Assembly: GCA_964498065.1 (NCBI GenBank)
Contig: CAZCFZ010000115.1
Coordinates: 1-11,466, forward strand
Reading direction: 5' to 3'
DNA length: 11,466 nucleotides
Source: FEN-1297 sp964498065
Lineage (GTDB): Bacteria; Bacteroidota; Ignavibacteria; Ignavibacteriales; Ignavibacteriaceae
Shown: positions 4,898 to 11,466 of the stretch, piece after piece
Position numbering within the stretch: position 1 is the first letter of the stretch
Layout: the number at the start of each line of letters is the position of its first letter
Notes under the pieces: generated by a model
Seen by the model: only the letters and a program-made list of their open reading frames with translations
Databases searched by the model: none
What the model was told of the DNA's origin: nothing
Position numbers and translations under genes: made by a program

Positions 4898-7564
4898 TTA
4901 AATATATATTGGATTCACCTTGTTTGGATCAATACCGTAATCTTTAATTGCCTTTTGAACAACCTGGGGCTTAATCTTATTTTCAACAGCCAGCCTGTGA
5001 AGAGTTGCAACTACAATATGTTTTGCATCTACTTCAAAAAAGTCGCGTAAAGAATCTCTGCCTTCGCTTCTTCCGAAACCATCGGTTCCAAGGCTTGTCA
5101 GCGGTCTTGGAAACCACTTTGCAATGGAATCCGGTAAAGCTTTTACATAATCGGAAGCCGCAACAAAAACACCTTCTTCATCTTTAAGCATTTGCGTAAC
5201 GTAAGGAACTTTGGGCTTGGAAGCAGGATTAAGCATATTCCACCTTTCAGAATCCAGTCCGTCTTTTCTTAATTCTTTGTAGCTTGTTACACTCCATACA
5301 TCGGCGGCAACCTTAAAATCTTCTGCAAGAATTTCCTGTGCTTTCAATACTTCGTTAAGAATAGTTCCGCTTCCGAATAATTGAGCTCTTAGTTTAAGTG
5401 CTTTTTTATTGGAAGGTTTAAATTTGTACATTCCTTTAAGAATACCTTCTTTCGCTCCTTTCGGCATTGGCGGCATTGCATAATTTTCATTCATTACGGT
5501 TATGTAGTAAAAAACTTTTTCCTGTTCTTCGTACATTCTTCTAATTCCGTCACGAACAATAACCGCAATTTCAAATGCAAATGCCGGATCATATGCAACA
5601 AGGTTAGGAACAGGGTAAGCCATTAAATGACTGTTGCCGTCCTGGTGTTGTAATCCTTCACCAGCTAATGTTGTTCTTCCGGCAGTTCCTCCTACAAGAA
5701 ATCCTTTACAGCTCATATCACCTGCGGCCCAAATCAGATCTGCGGCACGATTAAAACCGAACATAGAATAATAAACGTAAAACGGAATCATGTTTATACC
5801 ATGTGTTGCGTAAGCCGTACCTGCTGCAATAAATGAAGACATAGCGCCGGCTTCCGTTATCCCCTCTTCCAAAATTTGTCCGTTGGTTGCTTCTTTGTAA
5901 TAAAGAAGAGTTTCTTTATCAACAGGTTCGTACAATTGCCCGGCATGAGAATAAATTCCAACCTGTCTGAACAAAGCTTCCATTCCGAAAGTTCTTGCCT
6001 CATCGGGAATAATAGGCACAATTAATTTCCCGATCTCTTTATCTCTAAGAAGCTTTGCAAGGATTCGTACAAATACCATTGTTGTGGAAGCTTCTTTTCC
6101 TTCGGTACCTTTATAAAACTCTTCGATTATATTTTCGGGCGGAGTTTTAAGAGGCCGGACAGTAGTTTTACGTTCGGGGACGTAACCACCAAGCTGGCTT
6201 CTTCTTTCTTTAATATATTTTATTTCCGGACTTTCTTCGGAAGGGCGATAGAACGGAGCCTGTGCAACTTCCTCATCGGAAATGGGAATGCCGAATCTTG
6301 TTCTAAACTCTGCAAGCTCATCTTCATTTAATTTCTTCTGCTGATGTGTAATGTTTTTCCCTTCGCCTGCTTCACCTAATCCGTAGCCTTTAATCGTCTT
6401 TGCAAGAATAACAGTTGGCGAGCCTTTATGAGCTACTGCAGTTTTATAAGCGGCATAAACTTTTTCAGGATCATGCCCGCCGCGTTTCATTTTTCTTAAC
6501 TGTTCATCTGAAAGATTCTCCAGCATTTTATATAAATCCGGATCTCCGTTGCATAAATGTTCGCGGATATATTCGCCTGACTCAACAGAATATTTTTGAT
6601 ATTGTCCATCGACAATTTCACCAAGTCTTTTAACCATCTTGCCGTCGATATCATTTGCAAAAACAGGGTCCCAATCGCTTCCCCAGACAACTTTAATAAC
6701 GTTCCAGCCTGCACCGCGGAAAGCAGCTTCAAGTTCCTGAATAATTTTTCCGTTGCCTCTAACCGGTCCGTCTAATCTTTGAAGGTTGCAATTAATAACG
6801 AAAATAAGATTATCTAATTTTTCTCTTGCTGCTAATGTAATTGCTCCTAAAGCTTCGGGCTCGTCTGTTTCACCATCGCCGAGAAAAGCCCAAACTTTAC
6901 TTCCGTTGCTTTTCTTAATACCTCTGTCTTCAAGATAACGGTTAAATCTTGCTTGATAAATCGACATGATTGGTCCAAGTCCCATAGAAACCGTGGGGAA
7001 TTCCCAAAAGTTAGGCATAAGCCAGGGATGAGGATAAGATGATAGACCGCCCGGTTTAGCTTCCCTGCGGAAATTTTCAAGCTGCTCTTTTGTTAGCCTG
7101 CCTTCCAAAAAAGCTCTGGCATAAAAACCCGGCGATGCATGTCCTTGAAAATAAATTTGATCGCCGTCGTAATCTTCTCCTTTGCCTCTGAAGAAATGAT
7201 TGAAAGCAATTTCATAAAGCGTAGCGGCAGATGCATAAGTAGAAATATGTCCGCCTATTCCGTGTTCAATCTTATTTGCTTTTACAACCATTGCCATGGC
7301 GTTCCAGCGGATTAGACTTTTAATGCGTCTTTCAATTTCTCTGTCTCCCGGGAACGGGGGCTGCATTTCTCTTGGAATTGTATTTATATACGGTGTATTT
7401 GCAGAGAACGGAATTTGTACCCCGGCTTTGTGAGCTCTTATTTGGAGTTCCTGCAAAAGTTCTTTAACTCTTTCCGGACCGCCGTGTTCAAGTACGTAAT
7501 CCAGAGAATATAACCATTCTCTTGTTTCTATATCTATAAAATCGGTTGTTTTATCGTTGTTCAT
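4898..7564 (-). CDS. aceE: Pyruvate dehydrogenase E1 component, homodimeric AceE type
   Basis: This is the thiamine-diphosphate-dependent decarboxylase that oxidises pyruvate and acetylates the E2 lipoyl groups. It is the single-chain homodimeric form, not the alpha/beta form. From ATG 7564 the product has 888 residues, close to the E. coli enzyme. The start is followed by DIETREWLYSLDYVL, as in AceE proteins. The ThDP motif begins GDGETDEPEALGAI (D230) and ends in VINCNLQRLDGPV (N258, N260). Catalytic-region histidines lie in GGHIS (H106) and FQGHASPG (H142). These positions coincide with the known E. coli numbering, which supports the chosen start. AGGA lies eight bases upstream of the ATG. 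The frame continues 19 codons to a TTG at 7621, but AGGA touches that codon directly and the extra residues have no family counterpart. It is the first gene of the operon, followed by aceF. Confidence 0.97.
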   Translation of the reverse strand: MNNDKTTDFIDIETREWLYSLDYVLEHGGPERVKELLQELQIRAHKAGVQIPFSANTPYINTIPREMQPPFPGDREIERRIKSLIRWNAMAMVVKANKIEHGIGGHISTYASAATLYEIAFNHFFRGKGEDYDGDQIYFQGHASPGFYARAFLEGRLTKEQLENFRREAKPGGLSSYPHPWLMPNFWEFPTVSMGLGPIMSIYQARFNRYLEDRGIKKSNGSKVWAFLGDGETDEPEALGAITLAAREKLDNLIFVINCNLQRLDGPVRGNGKIIQELEAAFRGAGWNVIKVVWGSDWDPVFANDIDGKMVKRLGEIVDGQYQKYSVESGEYIREHLCNGDPDLYKMLENLSDEQLRKMKRGGHDPEKVYAAYKTAVAHKGSPTVILAKTIKGYGLGEAGEGKNITHQQKKLNEDELAEFRTRFGIPISDEEVAQAPFYRPSEESPEIKYIKERRSQLGGYVPERKTTVRPLKTPPENIIEEFYKGTEGKEASTTMVFVRILAKLLRDKEIGKLIVPIIPDEARTFGMEALFRQVGIYSHAGQLYEPVDKETLLYYKEATNGQILEEGITEAGAMSSFIAAGTAYATHGINMIPFYVYYSMFGFNRAADLIWAAGDMSCKGFLVGGTAGRTTLAGEGLQHQDGNSHLMAYPVPNLVAYDPAFAFEIAVIVRDGIRRMYEEQEKVFYYITVMNENYAMPPMPKGAKEGILKGMYKFKPSNKKALKLRAQLFGSGTILNEVLKAQEILAEDFKVAADVWSVTSYKELRKDGLDSERWNMLNPASKPKVPYVTQMLKDEEGVFVAASDYVKALPDSIAKWFPRPLTSLGTDGFGRSEGRDSLRDFFEVDAKHIVVATLHRLAVENKIKPQVVQKAIKDYGIDPNKVNPIYI

Positions 7565-7687
7565 TTCGAATTTCCTTATTTGGATTAATTCATTTATTGA
7601 AAAATTTTTTGGTTCTTTCAATCCTGTCTTATATTAACCGGAACTGTGTTACAGGCGGAAAATTATGAGAAAAACAGGTTTATTAAT

Positions 7688-7704
7688 AATCATTAAAGAT
7701 GATT
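7688..7704. promoter_or_regulatory. Inverted repeat upstream of aceE (candidate operator)
   Basis: AATCAT and ATGATT are perfect six-base arms separated by TAAAG, about 124 bases upstream of the aceE start. The two-fold symmetry and spacing suit a dimeric repressor. No known regulator motif is recognised, and in AT-rich DNA such repeats also arise by chance. Confidence 0.25.
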
Positions 7705-7742
7705 TTTAAATAATATTTTCCATCATTTAATTGTATGCTAAA

Positions 7743-7755
7743 ACCGTAAAACGGT
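7743..7755. promoter_or_regulatory. Inverted repeat ACCGT-AAA-ACGGT (candidate operator or hairpin)
   Basis: Perfect five-base arms ACCGT/ACGGT around AAA are notable for their G/C content within AT-rich DNA. The repeat lies about 180 bases upstream of aceE, possibly in its promoter region. There is no T-run, so it is not an obvious terminator. The regulatory role is a guess. Confidence 0.25.
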
Positions 7756-7956
7756 AAGTGCTATCCATTAATTTGAAGTCTCAAAATAATTGTTTTGGCG
7801 TAGAAATACAAGAAATTGAGGTTTAACTGCCTTTTGAAGTGATTTAAACAAACGAGTGTATATAGGTAATATGTTATTGAAAATTTTTGCAATTTCGAGG
7901 ACTTTAAGCGTAGGCCGAAAGCAAAGTAAAAAAGAGACAAAGAAACAAAGGGACAA

Positions 7957-7984
7957 TGTGAAAAGTGAAATGTGAAAAGTGAAA
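7957..7984 (+). repeat. Two perfect 14-bp tandem copies in an A/G-rich tract
   Basis: TGTGAAAAGTGAAA occurs twice head to tail with no difference, and within each copy GTGAAA is itself repeated. The surrounding tract from about 7915 to 8030 is strongly purine-rich on the plus strand (AAAGAGACAAAGAAACAAAG and similar). It looks like a low-complexity or slippage-derived repeat. An open minus-strand frame across it is a by-product of this composition. Confidence 0.75.
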
Positions 7985-8242
7985 CTCGGGCAGAAAAAAT
8001 GAAAAACGGAGAAGCAAAGTAAGATCTTAAAATAATTCCTGCGTTTAATGGGAAAATTATTTAAGTTACAAAAGTCTTTACCGGAAGACCGCGTAATGAT
8101 GATGACTTGGGACGATGTATAAGGGTGATACCACGATGAATACAAATCTATAATGGAAATGAATTTTATATTGCAAATCATTATCAATTTATCAAGTAAC
8201 AAAATATACACTAAAAACTATTTTATTATGGATTAAGGAATT

Positions 8243-8980
8243 ATGAATATAAAGAAAATTTTACCAGGAAAATATAAATGTATAGATTATTTTGTATATA
8301 TTATCTTTTTTGCTATACTCTGTTATGCCTGGTTTTGTAGACCAAAGAACTCTGATTACCTTCATCTTGGAAATGTCTCAATTATAAAAAGAGTAGATAC
8401 ATTAAGTACTTCTAAATACAATAATACTGAACATAACCTAGTTTTAATTAATTTGCTTCAACAAAAAATACAGGATAAACAAATTGGTATTAAAGCTATT
8501 CAAGGATACCAAGTAAATGTTAAAAATTTTTATACACTAATATTAATAGCAATTTTGTCAATTGTATTTAATAAATGGAAAGATAAAGCACCAACAAATA
8601 TTATATTTTTAGGACTTATTTTTATTCTTATCATGTATGCTGTCAATGTACATTTAGATGATATGCAAAGTAGAATTCGCTATTATCAAAATATGACAAG
8701 TGCTGCTGTAGATACTCTGGTTTCATCTTATCCTTATAGTAAATCTTGGTATAAAACAGATTTCACTTCTTTACTTAAGAATATGGAGGAAGCAAAAGAT
8801 AAAAGAGTTATTAGAAAATTAAAAGAAGGATTGCAACCTGGGCCTTCACAATTTGTTTTCTATTTTTTCCCATGGATTGTACTTTATTTTTTGGGTAGAA
8901 AAAGCATATATGAATTTTTAGTAGAAAGAGTGAAAAAAAAGCAAGAGTATTTTGGATTTACATTCAAGAAAATAAAATAA
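8243..8980 (+). CDS. Hypothetical membrane protein, four predicted membrane segments
   Basis: I do not recognise this 245-residue protein. Hydrophobic segments at about 14-32, 96-110, 118-136 and 203-218 suggest four membrane passes. Between the first two lies a polar domain of about 60 residues (33-95). Between the third and fourth is another polar stretch (137-202) with a possible amphipathic Lys/Glu-rich helix (EEAKDKRVIRKLKEGLQPGP). The C-terminus is strongly basic (VKKKQEYFGFTFKKIK) and probably cytoplasmic. AAGGA stands four bases before the ATG. Base composition is visibly more AT-rich than the neighbouring pyruvate dehydrogenase genes, codons ending in A or T dominate, and it has no operon partner. 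This fits an acquired or fast-evolving accessory gene. There is no lipobox or recognisable catalytic motif. That it is a real gene is likely from its length and ribosome-binding site. Confidence 0.75.
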   Translation: MNIKKILPGKYKCIDYFVYIIFFAILCYAWFCRPKNSDYLHLGNVSIIKRVDTLSTSKYNNTEHNLVLINLLQQKIQDKQIGIKAIQGYQVNVKNFYTLILIAILSIVFNKWKDKAPTNIIFLGLIFILIMYAVNVHLDDMQSRIRYYQNMTSAAVDTLVSSYPYSKSWYKTDFTSLLKNMEEAKDKRVIRKLKEGLQPGPSQFVFYFFPWIVLYFLGRKSIYEFLVERVKKKQEYFGFTFKKIK

Positions 8981-9203
8981 CAGAAAGTTAATTAAAAATG
9001 ACTCAATTATTCATAAAGCATTTTAATTCCTCAAGAACCGGCAATGGTTGTATTTCCAAAAGAGTAAGTTTTTTTTTGCAAAATGAGATTAGTAACTAAT
9101 TATGATTTTAGAAAAAAGGGAGTTGAGAATTACGTCTTTTTTGTTCTGTGCGGCTTATTGATTGCCGCGTTAGTCAACACTCGAAAATAAAAAGGGAGGC
9201 AGA

Positions 9204-9584
9204 ATGAAATTACGTCACCTCTTCATCGTCAATATTTTCTTTGCTGTATTCTTTGGCGGGACTTGTACTTTATTTCCCCGCTGGGTATTCAGCTTGTACG
9301 GACTTTCACCCGATGATGCCGCTGTTTGGACTACAAAACTTGTCGGAGGATCGATTCTAGGTTTCACCACTCTCATGTGGTTCGGCCAGAAGTCCACATC
9401 TGTCGAAACACGCCGGGCAATTGCTGTCGCACTATTAATCCAGGATATAATAGGATGTATTGCCTCTATAGAATTTCAGCTTACGGGTACAGTCAACATT
9501 TTTGGATGGTTCAGTTTGGCTTTGCATGGGCTACTGGCAATTGCCTATGCTTACTTTCTATTTGTAAAGAGCGAAAACTGCTGA
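9204..9584 (+). CDS. Small uncharacterised integral membrane protein with four helices
   Basis: A 126-residue protein made almost entirely of four hydrophobic segments: about 5-24, 46-60, 71-90 and 98-120. Short loops include LYGLSPDDAAVWTTKL, and a charged turn (KSTSVETRR) separates helices two and three. The pattern (an early 'FP..VFSLYGLS', a Gly-rich second helix, 'R.AIAVALL..D..G' and 'N.FGW' before the last helix) resembles a widespread family of small membrane proteins of unknown function that I cannot name with certainty. GGGAGG five bases before the ATG is the best canonical ribosome-binding site in this part of the window. Base composition is less AT-rich than the gene before it. 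It stands alone, 223 bases after the preceding gene, so context gives no clue to its role. Confidence 0.85.
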   Translation: MKLRHLFIVNIFFAVFFGGTCTLFPRWVFSLYGLSPDDAAVWTTKLVGGSILGFTTLMWFGQKSTSVETRRAIAVALLIQDIIGCIASIEFQLTGTVNIFGWFSLALHGLLAIAYAYFLFVKSENC

Positions 9585-9663
9585 AATTTTTTGCAGAAGC
9601 TTATTTTAGAACATTTAATTGTTAATAGCAGGATGTATAAATAAGTTATGATTTATTTGCGGG

Positions 9664-9675
9664 GATAAATTTATC
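9664..9675. repeat. GATAAATTTATC palindrome
   Basis: A perfect 12-bp palindrome set in TTTGCGGGGA...TCTCTACGAA, so pairing extends slightly on each side with mismatches. Sequences of this style, with a GTAGAGA-like edge around an AT-rich centre, occur as dispersed repeats in some bacterial genomes. Only one copy is in this window, so repeat status is unproven. Confidence 0.35.
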
Positions 9676-9955
9676 TCTACGAACTAATATCATAATTGAT
9701 CGTCTAAAGGGAAAAAAGTGAAATAGAAAATTATTTTCTTATCTTTTTTGAAACTTATTTAAGTGAAACTGCATTTATCGAACTGCTAAATAAAGATAAT
9801 AACCGGGGATAATTTCTAAAGTTTGCTACCGTAAATAAAACGAATCAATAACACCTGACAATTTAAAAATTTAAGGTTTAATAAACTGTAAATATTTTTC
9901 TATTTGGATTCAATAACAGGGTTTAAGGTAATGCTCTTGTTTTTGTAATTGAATT

Positions 9956-9984
9956 TAAAATCCCATTGTTCGAAAGGGATTTTA
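9956..9984. terminator. Terminator-like hairpin
   Basis: TAAAATCCC and GGGATTTTA are perfect nine-base arms around an 11-base loop that contains TTCGAA. Each arm ends in a short A or T run, so a weak terminator in either direction is possible. It is far (about 370 bases) from the nearest upstream stop codon, so it more likely ends an unannotated transcript or is structural. Confidence 0.35.
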
Positions 9985-9993
9985 TGACTTGTA

Positions 9994-10009
9994 AACTGTA
10001 AAAACAGTT
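9994..10009. repeat. Small hairpin AACTGT-AAAA-ACAGTT
   Basis: Perfect six-base arms around AAAA. The sequence TAAACTGTAAA also occurs about 110 bases earlier, near 9883. This could be a binding site or a structural element; nothing else supports a role. Confidence 0.3.
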
Positions 10010-10031
10010 AAATTATACATAGTTTTTTATG

Positions 10032-10055
10032 AACGCCGGGATTAATCCCGGCGTT
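10032..10055. repeat. Perfect 24-bp GC-rich palindrome
   Basis: AACGCCGGG, then ATTAAT, then CCCGGCGTT read the same on both strands over all 24 bases. It is a strong G/C-rich stem in otherwise AT-rich DNA. It is not followed by a T-run on either strand, so it is not a standard terminator. It resembles REP-type extragenic palindromes or a dimeric operator. It lies 181 bases upstream of creD. Confidence 0.6.
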
Positions 10056-10236
10056 AATGACATAATAACTTAATTTGTAAACGTTTCAACGGTTTAAAAT
10101 TAGTTACGAATGGCGGGTTTAAAAGTGTATTAAATATTTATTAATTAAAGACCGGTATTAAGCTGGAAATTTATTTTAAAATTCATGTGCTTTACACAAT
10201 CTTCTTAACCATAAACCTAAATAAAAAGGGAAAGAA

Positions 10237-11466
10237 ATGAGGAAAGATTCAATAATACTTCGAATTGTTATCAGCGCCGTAATAATTATTATTTTAATCA
10301 TCCCTCTTGTAATGATTCAATCATTAATTACGGATAGACAAAGTTACCGCAATGACGCAGTTGCAGAAATAAATAAAAACTGGGCGGGCAGTCAAATAGT
10401 TGCAGGCCCTGTGCTTACGATAATAAATAAAGAATGGACGGAAAACCAGGAAGGAAAGAAGATATTAAGACAGAACAAATATTACATGCTTCCGGAAAAT
10501 CTTAATATTGAATCCGAAGTTTTTCCCGAAACAAGGTACCGCGGAATTTATGAAGTTACTTTATACAAGACCGATATTAAAATTACCGGAAGCTTTAATT
10601 TTACAAATTCACAGAAGTTTAAACTTGATGATATAATTAAGAATGTTACGGAAAATTATTTATCATTTAACATAAGCGACTCAAAGGGGATTGAAGATAA
10701 TATCGTATTAAAATGGAATGGAGCGGATAGGGAGGTTAATCCGGGTTTAAAGGAAACACAAATATTCTGGAACGGATTTATTTCAAATGTTGATCTGGAA
10801 AAGGGAAATAAAAAATACAACTTCAAAGTCACACTTCACTTAAAAGGGAGTGAAAGACTTGAATTTATTCCGCTTGGGAAAATTACCGAAGTACACATGA
10901 AATCTAACTGGAATAATCCAAGTTTTACCGGAGAGTTTCTTCCGTCATCGAGAAACGTAACACCTCATGGTTTTACAGCTGTCTGGAAAATAAATCAATT
11001 CAACAGAAATTATCCGCAGGAGTGGCATAACTTAACTTACAACCTATTTCAAAGTTCGTTTGGTGTAAACCTGCTTATTCCGGTTAACGAATATCAAAAA
11101 ACCATGCGGACTTCCAAATACGGGATTATGATAATACTCTTAACTTTCGTCAGCTTCTTTATGATAGAAATATTTAACAAAAAAGCCCTGCATCCAATTC
11201 AGTATTTGCTGATTGGTTTGTCATTAGTAATATTTTATTCACTACTTTTAGCGCTGTCTGAGTATATGCTGTTCCAATATTCTTACTTGATTTCAAGTAT
11301 TCTTGTAATTGCTTTAATCAGCTTTTATACTAAAAGTGTTTATGCCAAAGTAAATCTAGGGCTTCTTATCGGCGGAATACTAATTTTATTTTACGGTTTT
11401 ATGTATACAATTTTGCAGCTCCAGGATTACTCGCTGCTGCTTGGGAACATAGCATTATTTATAATT
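10237..11466 (+). CDS. creD: Inner membrane protein CreD, truncated by the window end
   Basis: The frame is open from the ATG to the last base of the window, giving 410 residues with no stop. The full protein probably needs a few dozen more (about 450 in E. coli). CreD is an inner-membrane protein known in E. coli as a member of the CreBC regulon and linked to envelope integrity and beta-lactam or colicin responses; its biochemical role is unknown. Visible features are an N-terminal membrane helix (about 8-30), the family start IQSLITDRQ, and WAGSQIVAGPVL (about 49-60). A large extracytoplasmic domain (about 31-295) with GEFLPSSR and SFGVNLLIPV follows. From 297 there is a run of membrane helices, with the late motif LQLQDYSLLLGN (393-404). 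AAAAAGGG six bases before the ATG serves as ribosome-binding site. No creB or creC is visible, as is usual for stand-alone creD genes outside enterobacteria. Confidence 0.93.
   Translation, partial: MRKDSIILRIVISAVIIIILIIPLVMIQSLITDRQSYRNDAVAEINKNWAGSQIVAGPVLTIINKEWTENQEGKKILRQNKYYMLPENLNIESEVFPETRYRGIYEVTLYKTDIKITGSFNFTNSQKFKLDDIIKNVTENYLSFNISDSKGIEDNIVLKWNGADREVNPGLKETQIFWNGFISNVDLEKGNKKYNFKVTLHLKGSERLEFIPLGKITEVHMKSNWNNPSFTGEFLPSSRNVTPHGFTAVWKINQFNRNYPQEWHNLTYNLFQSSFGVNLLIPVNEYQKTMRTSKYGIMIILLTFVSFFMIEIFNKKALHPIQYLLIGLSLVIFYSLLLALSEYMLFQYSYLISSILVIALISFYTKSVYAKVNLGLLIGGILILFYGFMYTILQLQDYSLLLGNIALFII

Larger units (their letters stand above)
7565..8242. other. Non-coding region between divergent aceE and the orphan membrane gene
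   Basis: No credible gene was found here. The aceE-proximal part (7565-7770) is AT-rich and should hold the promoter of the pyruvate dehydrogenase operon; two small inverted repeats are listed separately. I could not pick a convincing -35/-10 pair. The middle (about 7915-8030) is an A/G-rich low-complexity tract with a short tandem repeat. The part before 8243 is AT-rich and presumably carries the promoter of the rightward gene. Confidence 0.7.
9585..10236. other. 652-bp non-coding stretch rich in small hairpins
   Basis: No open frame of credible length or coding character was found. The stretch is AT-rich and carries four inverted repeats, listed separately, three of them within 9956-10055. 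The last part, ending with AAAAAGGG before 10237, is the leader of creD. A small RNA or several terminators could lie here, but I see no known RNA family. Confidence 0.65.

Noticed and set aside
7565..7621. 19-codon N-terminal extension of aceE from a TTG start
   Set aside because: AGGA abuts the TTG with no spacing, the residues have no counterpart in the family, and starting at ATG 7564 gives the standard AceE length and active-site positions.
8048..8122. 24-codon open frame (MGKLFKLQKSLPEDRV...)
   Set aside because: Too short, without a ribosome-binding site, and followed by stops in the same frame. It could be a remnant but nothing identifies it.
7768..8211. 147-codon minus-strand open frame in the aceE upstream region
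   Set aside because: It runs through the purine-rich tandem repeat, giving a Phe/Ser/Leu/Cys-rich product with no family character. It has no convincing ribosome-binding site and looks like a composition artefact.
8998..9099. 33-codon open frame after the orphan membrane gene
   Set aside because: It has no ribosome-binding site, includes a nine-T homopolymer, and its product resembles nothing known.
9326..9625. 99-codon plus-strand frame overlapping the small membrane protein gene
   Set aside because: It is an out-of-frame shadow of the 9204-9584 gene, which has the strong ribosome-binding site and clear membrane helices.

Overview
The window is a chromosomal segment of an AT-rich bacterium. 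The AceE-type pyruvate dehydrogenase genes, the S23/IVP four-helix-bundle protein of the 'FDHEKLKVYQ' type and the overall codon flavour suggest the Bacteroidota/Chlorobiota/Ignavibacteriota group, perhaps Ignavibacteria. That placement is an inference, because no rRNA or other phylogenetic marker is present.

Layout. (1) 218-1021 (+): a short ECF-like sigma factor whose first region-2 helix lies upstream of the first ATG, so it probably starts at a CTG behind a strong ribosome-binding site. It ends in a charged tail carrying an anti-sigma-like motif. A hairpin at 1042-1071 serves as a shared terminator between this gene and the convergent operon. (2) 7564-1086 (-): a pyruvate dehydrogenase operon in the order aceE (E1), aceF (E2 with two lipoyl domains), a four-helix-bundle gene, lpdA (E3). 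Together the three enzymes convert pyruvate, CoA and NAD+ to acetyl-CoA, CO2 and NADH. The E2-E3 junction is split by a cassette of about 650 bp. It consists of the four-helix-bundle gene flanked by two directly repeated, about 96-bp imperfect palindromes built from degenerate TCTTNN hexamers. One palindrome abuts the aceF stop codon and the other ends just before the lpdA ribosome-binding site. The small gene has a good ribosome-binding site but an ACG where its ATG should be. (3) 7565-8242: non-coding, with candidate operators upstream of aceE and a low-complexity A/G-rich tract with a 14-bp tandem repeat. (4) 8243-8980 (+) and 9204-9584 (+): two unrelated small membrane proteins, the first an unrecognised AT-rich orphan, the second a four-helix membrane protein of an uncharacterised family. 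(5) 9585-10236: a 652-bp non-coding stretch with several hairpins, including a perfect 24-bp GC-rich palindrome. (6) 10237-11466 (+): creD, an inner-membrane protein, cut off by the window edge.

The most interesting region is 2521-3166, the palindrome-bounded four-helix-bundle cassette inside a core metabolic operon. Second is the sigma-like gene with an apparent CTG start and fused anti-sigma-like tail. Most of the rest is ordinary. No tRNA, rRNA, CRISPR array or transposase gene was seen.
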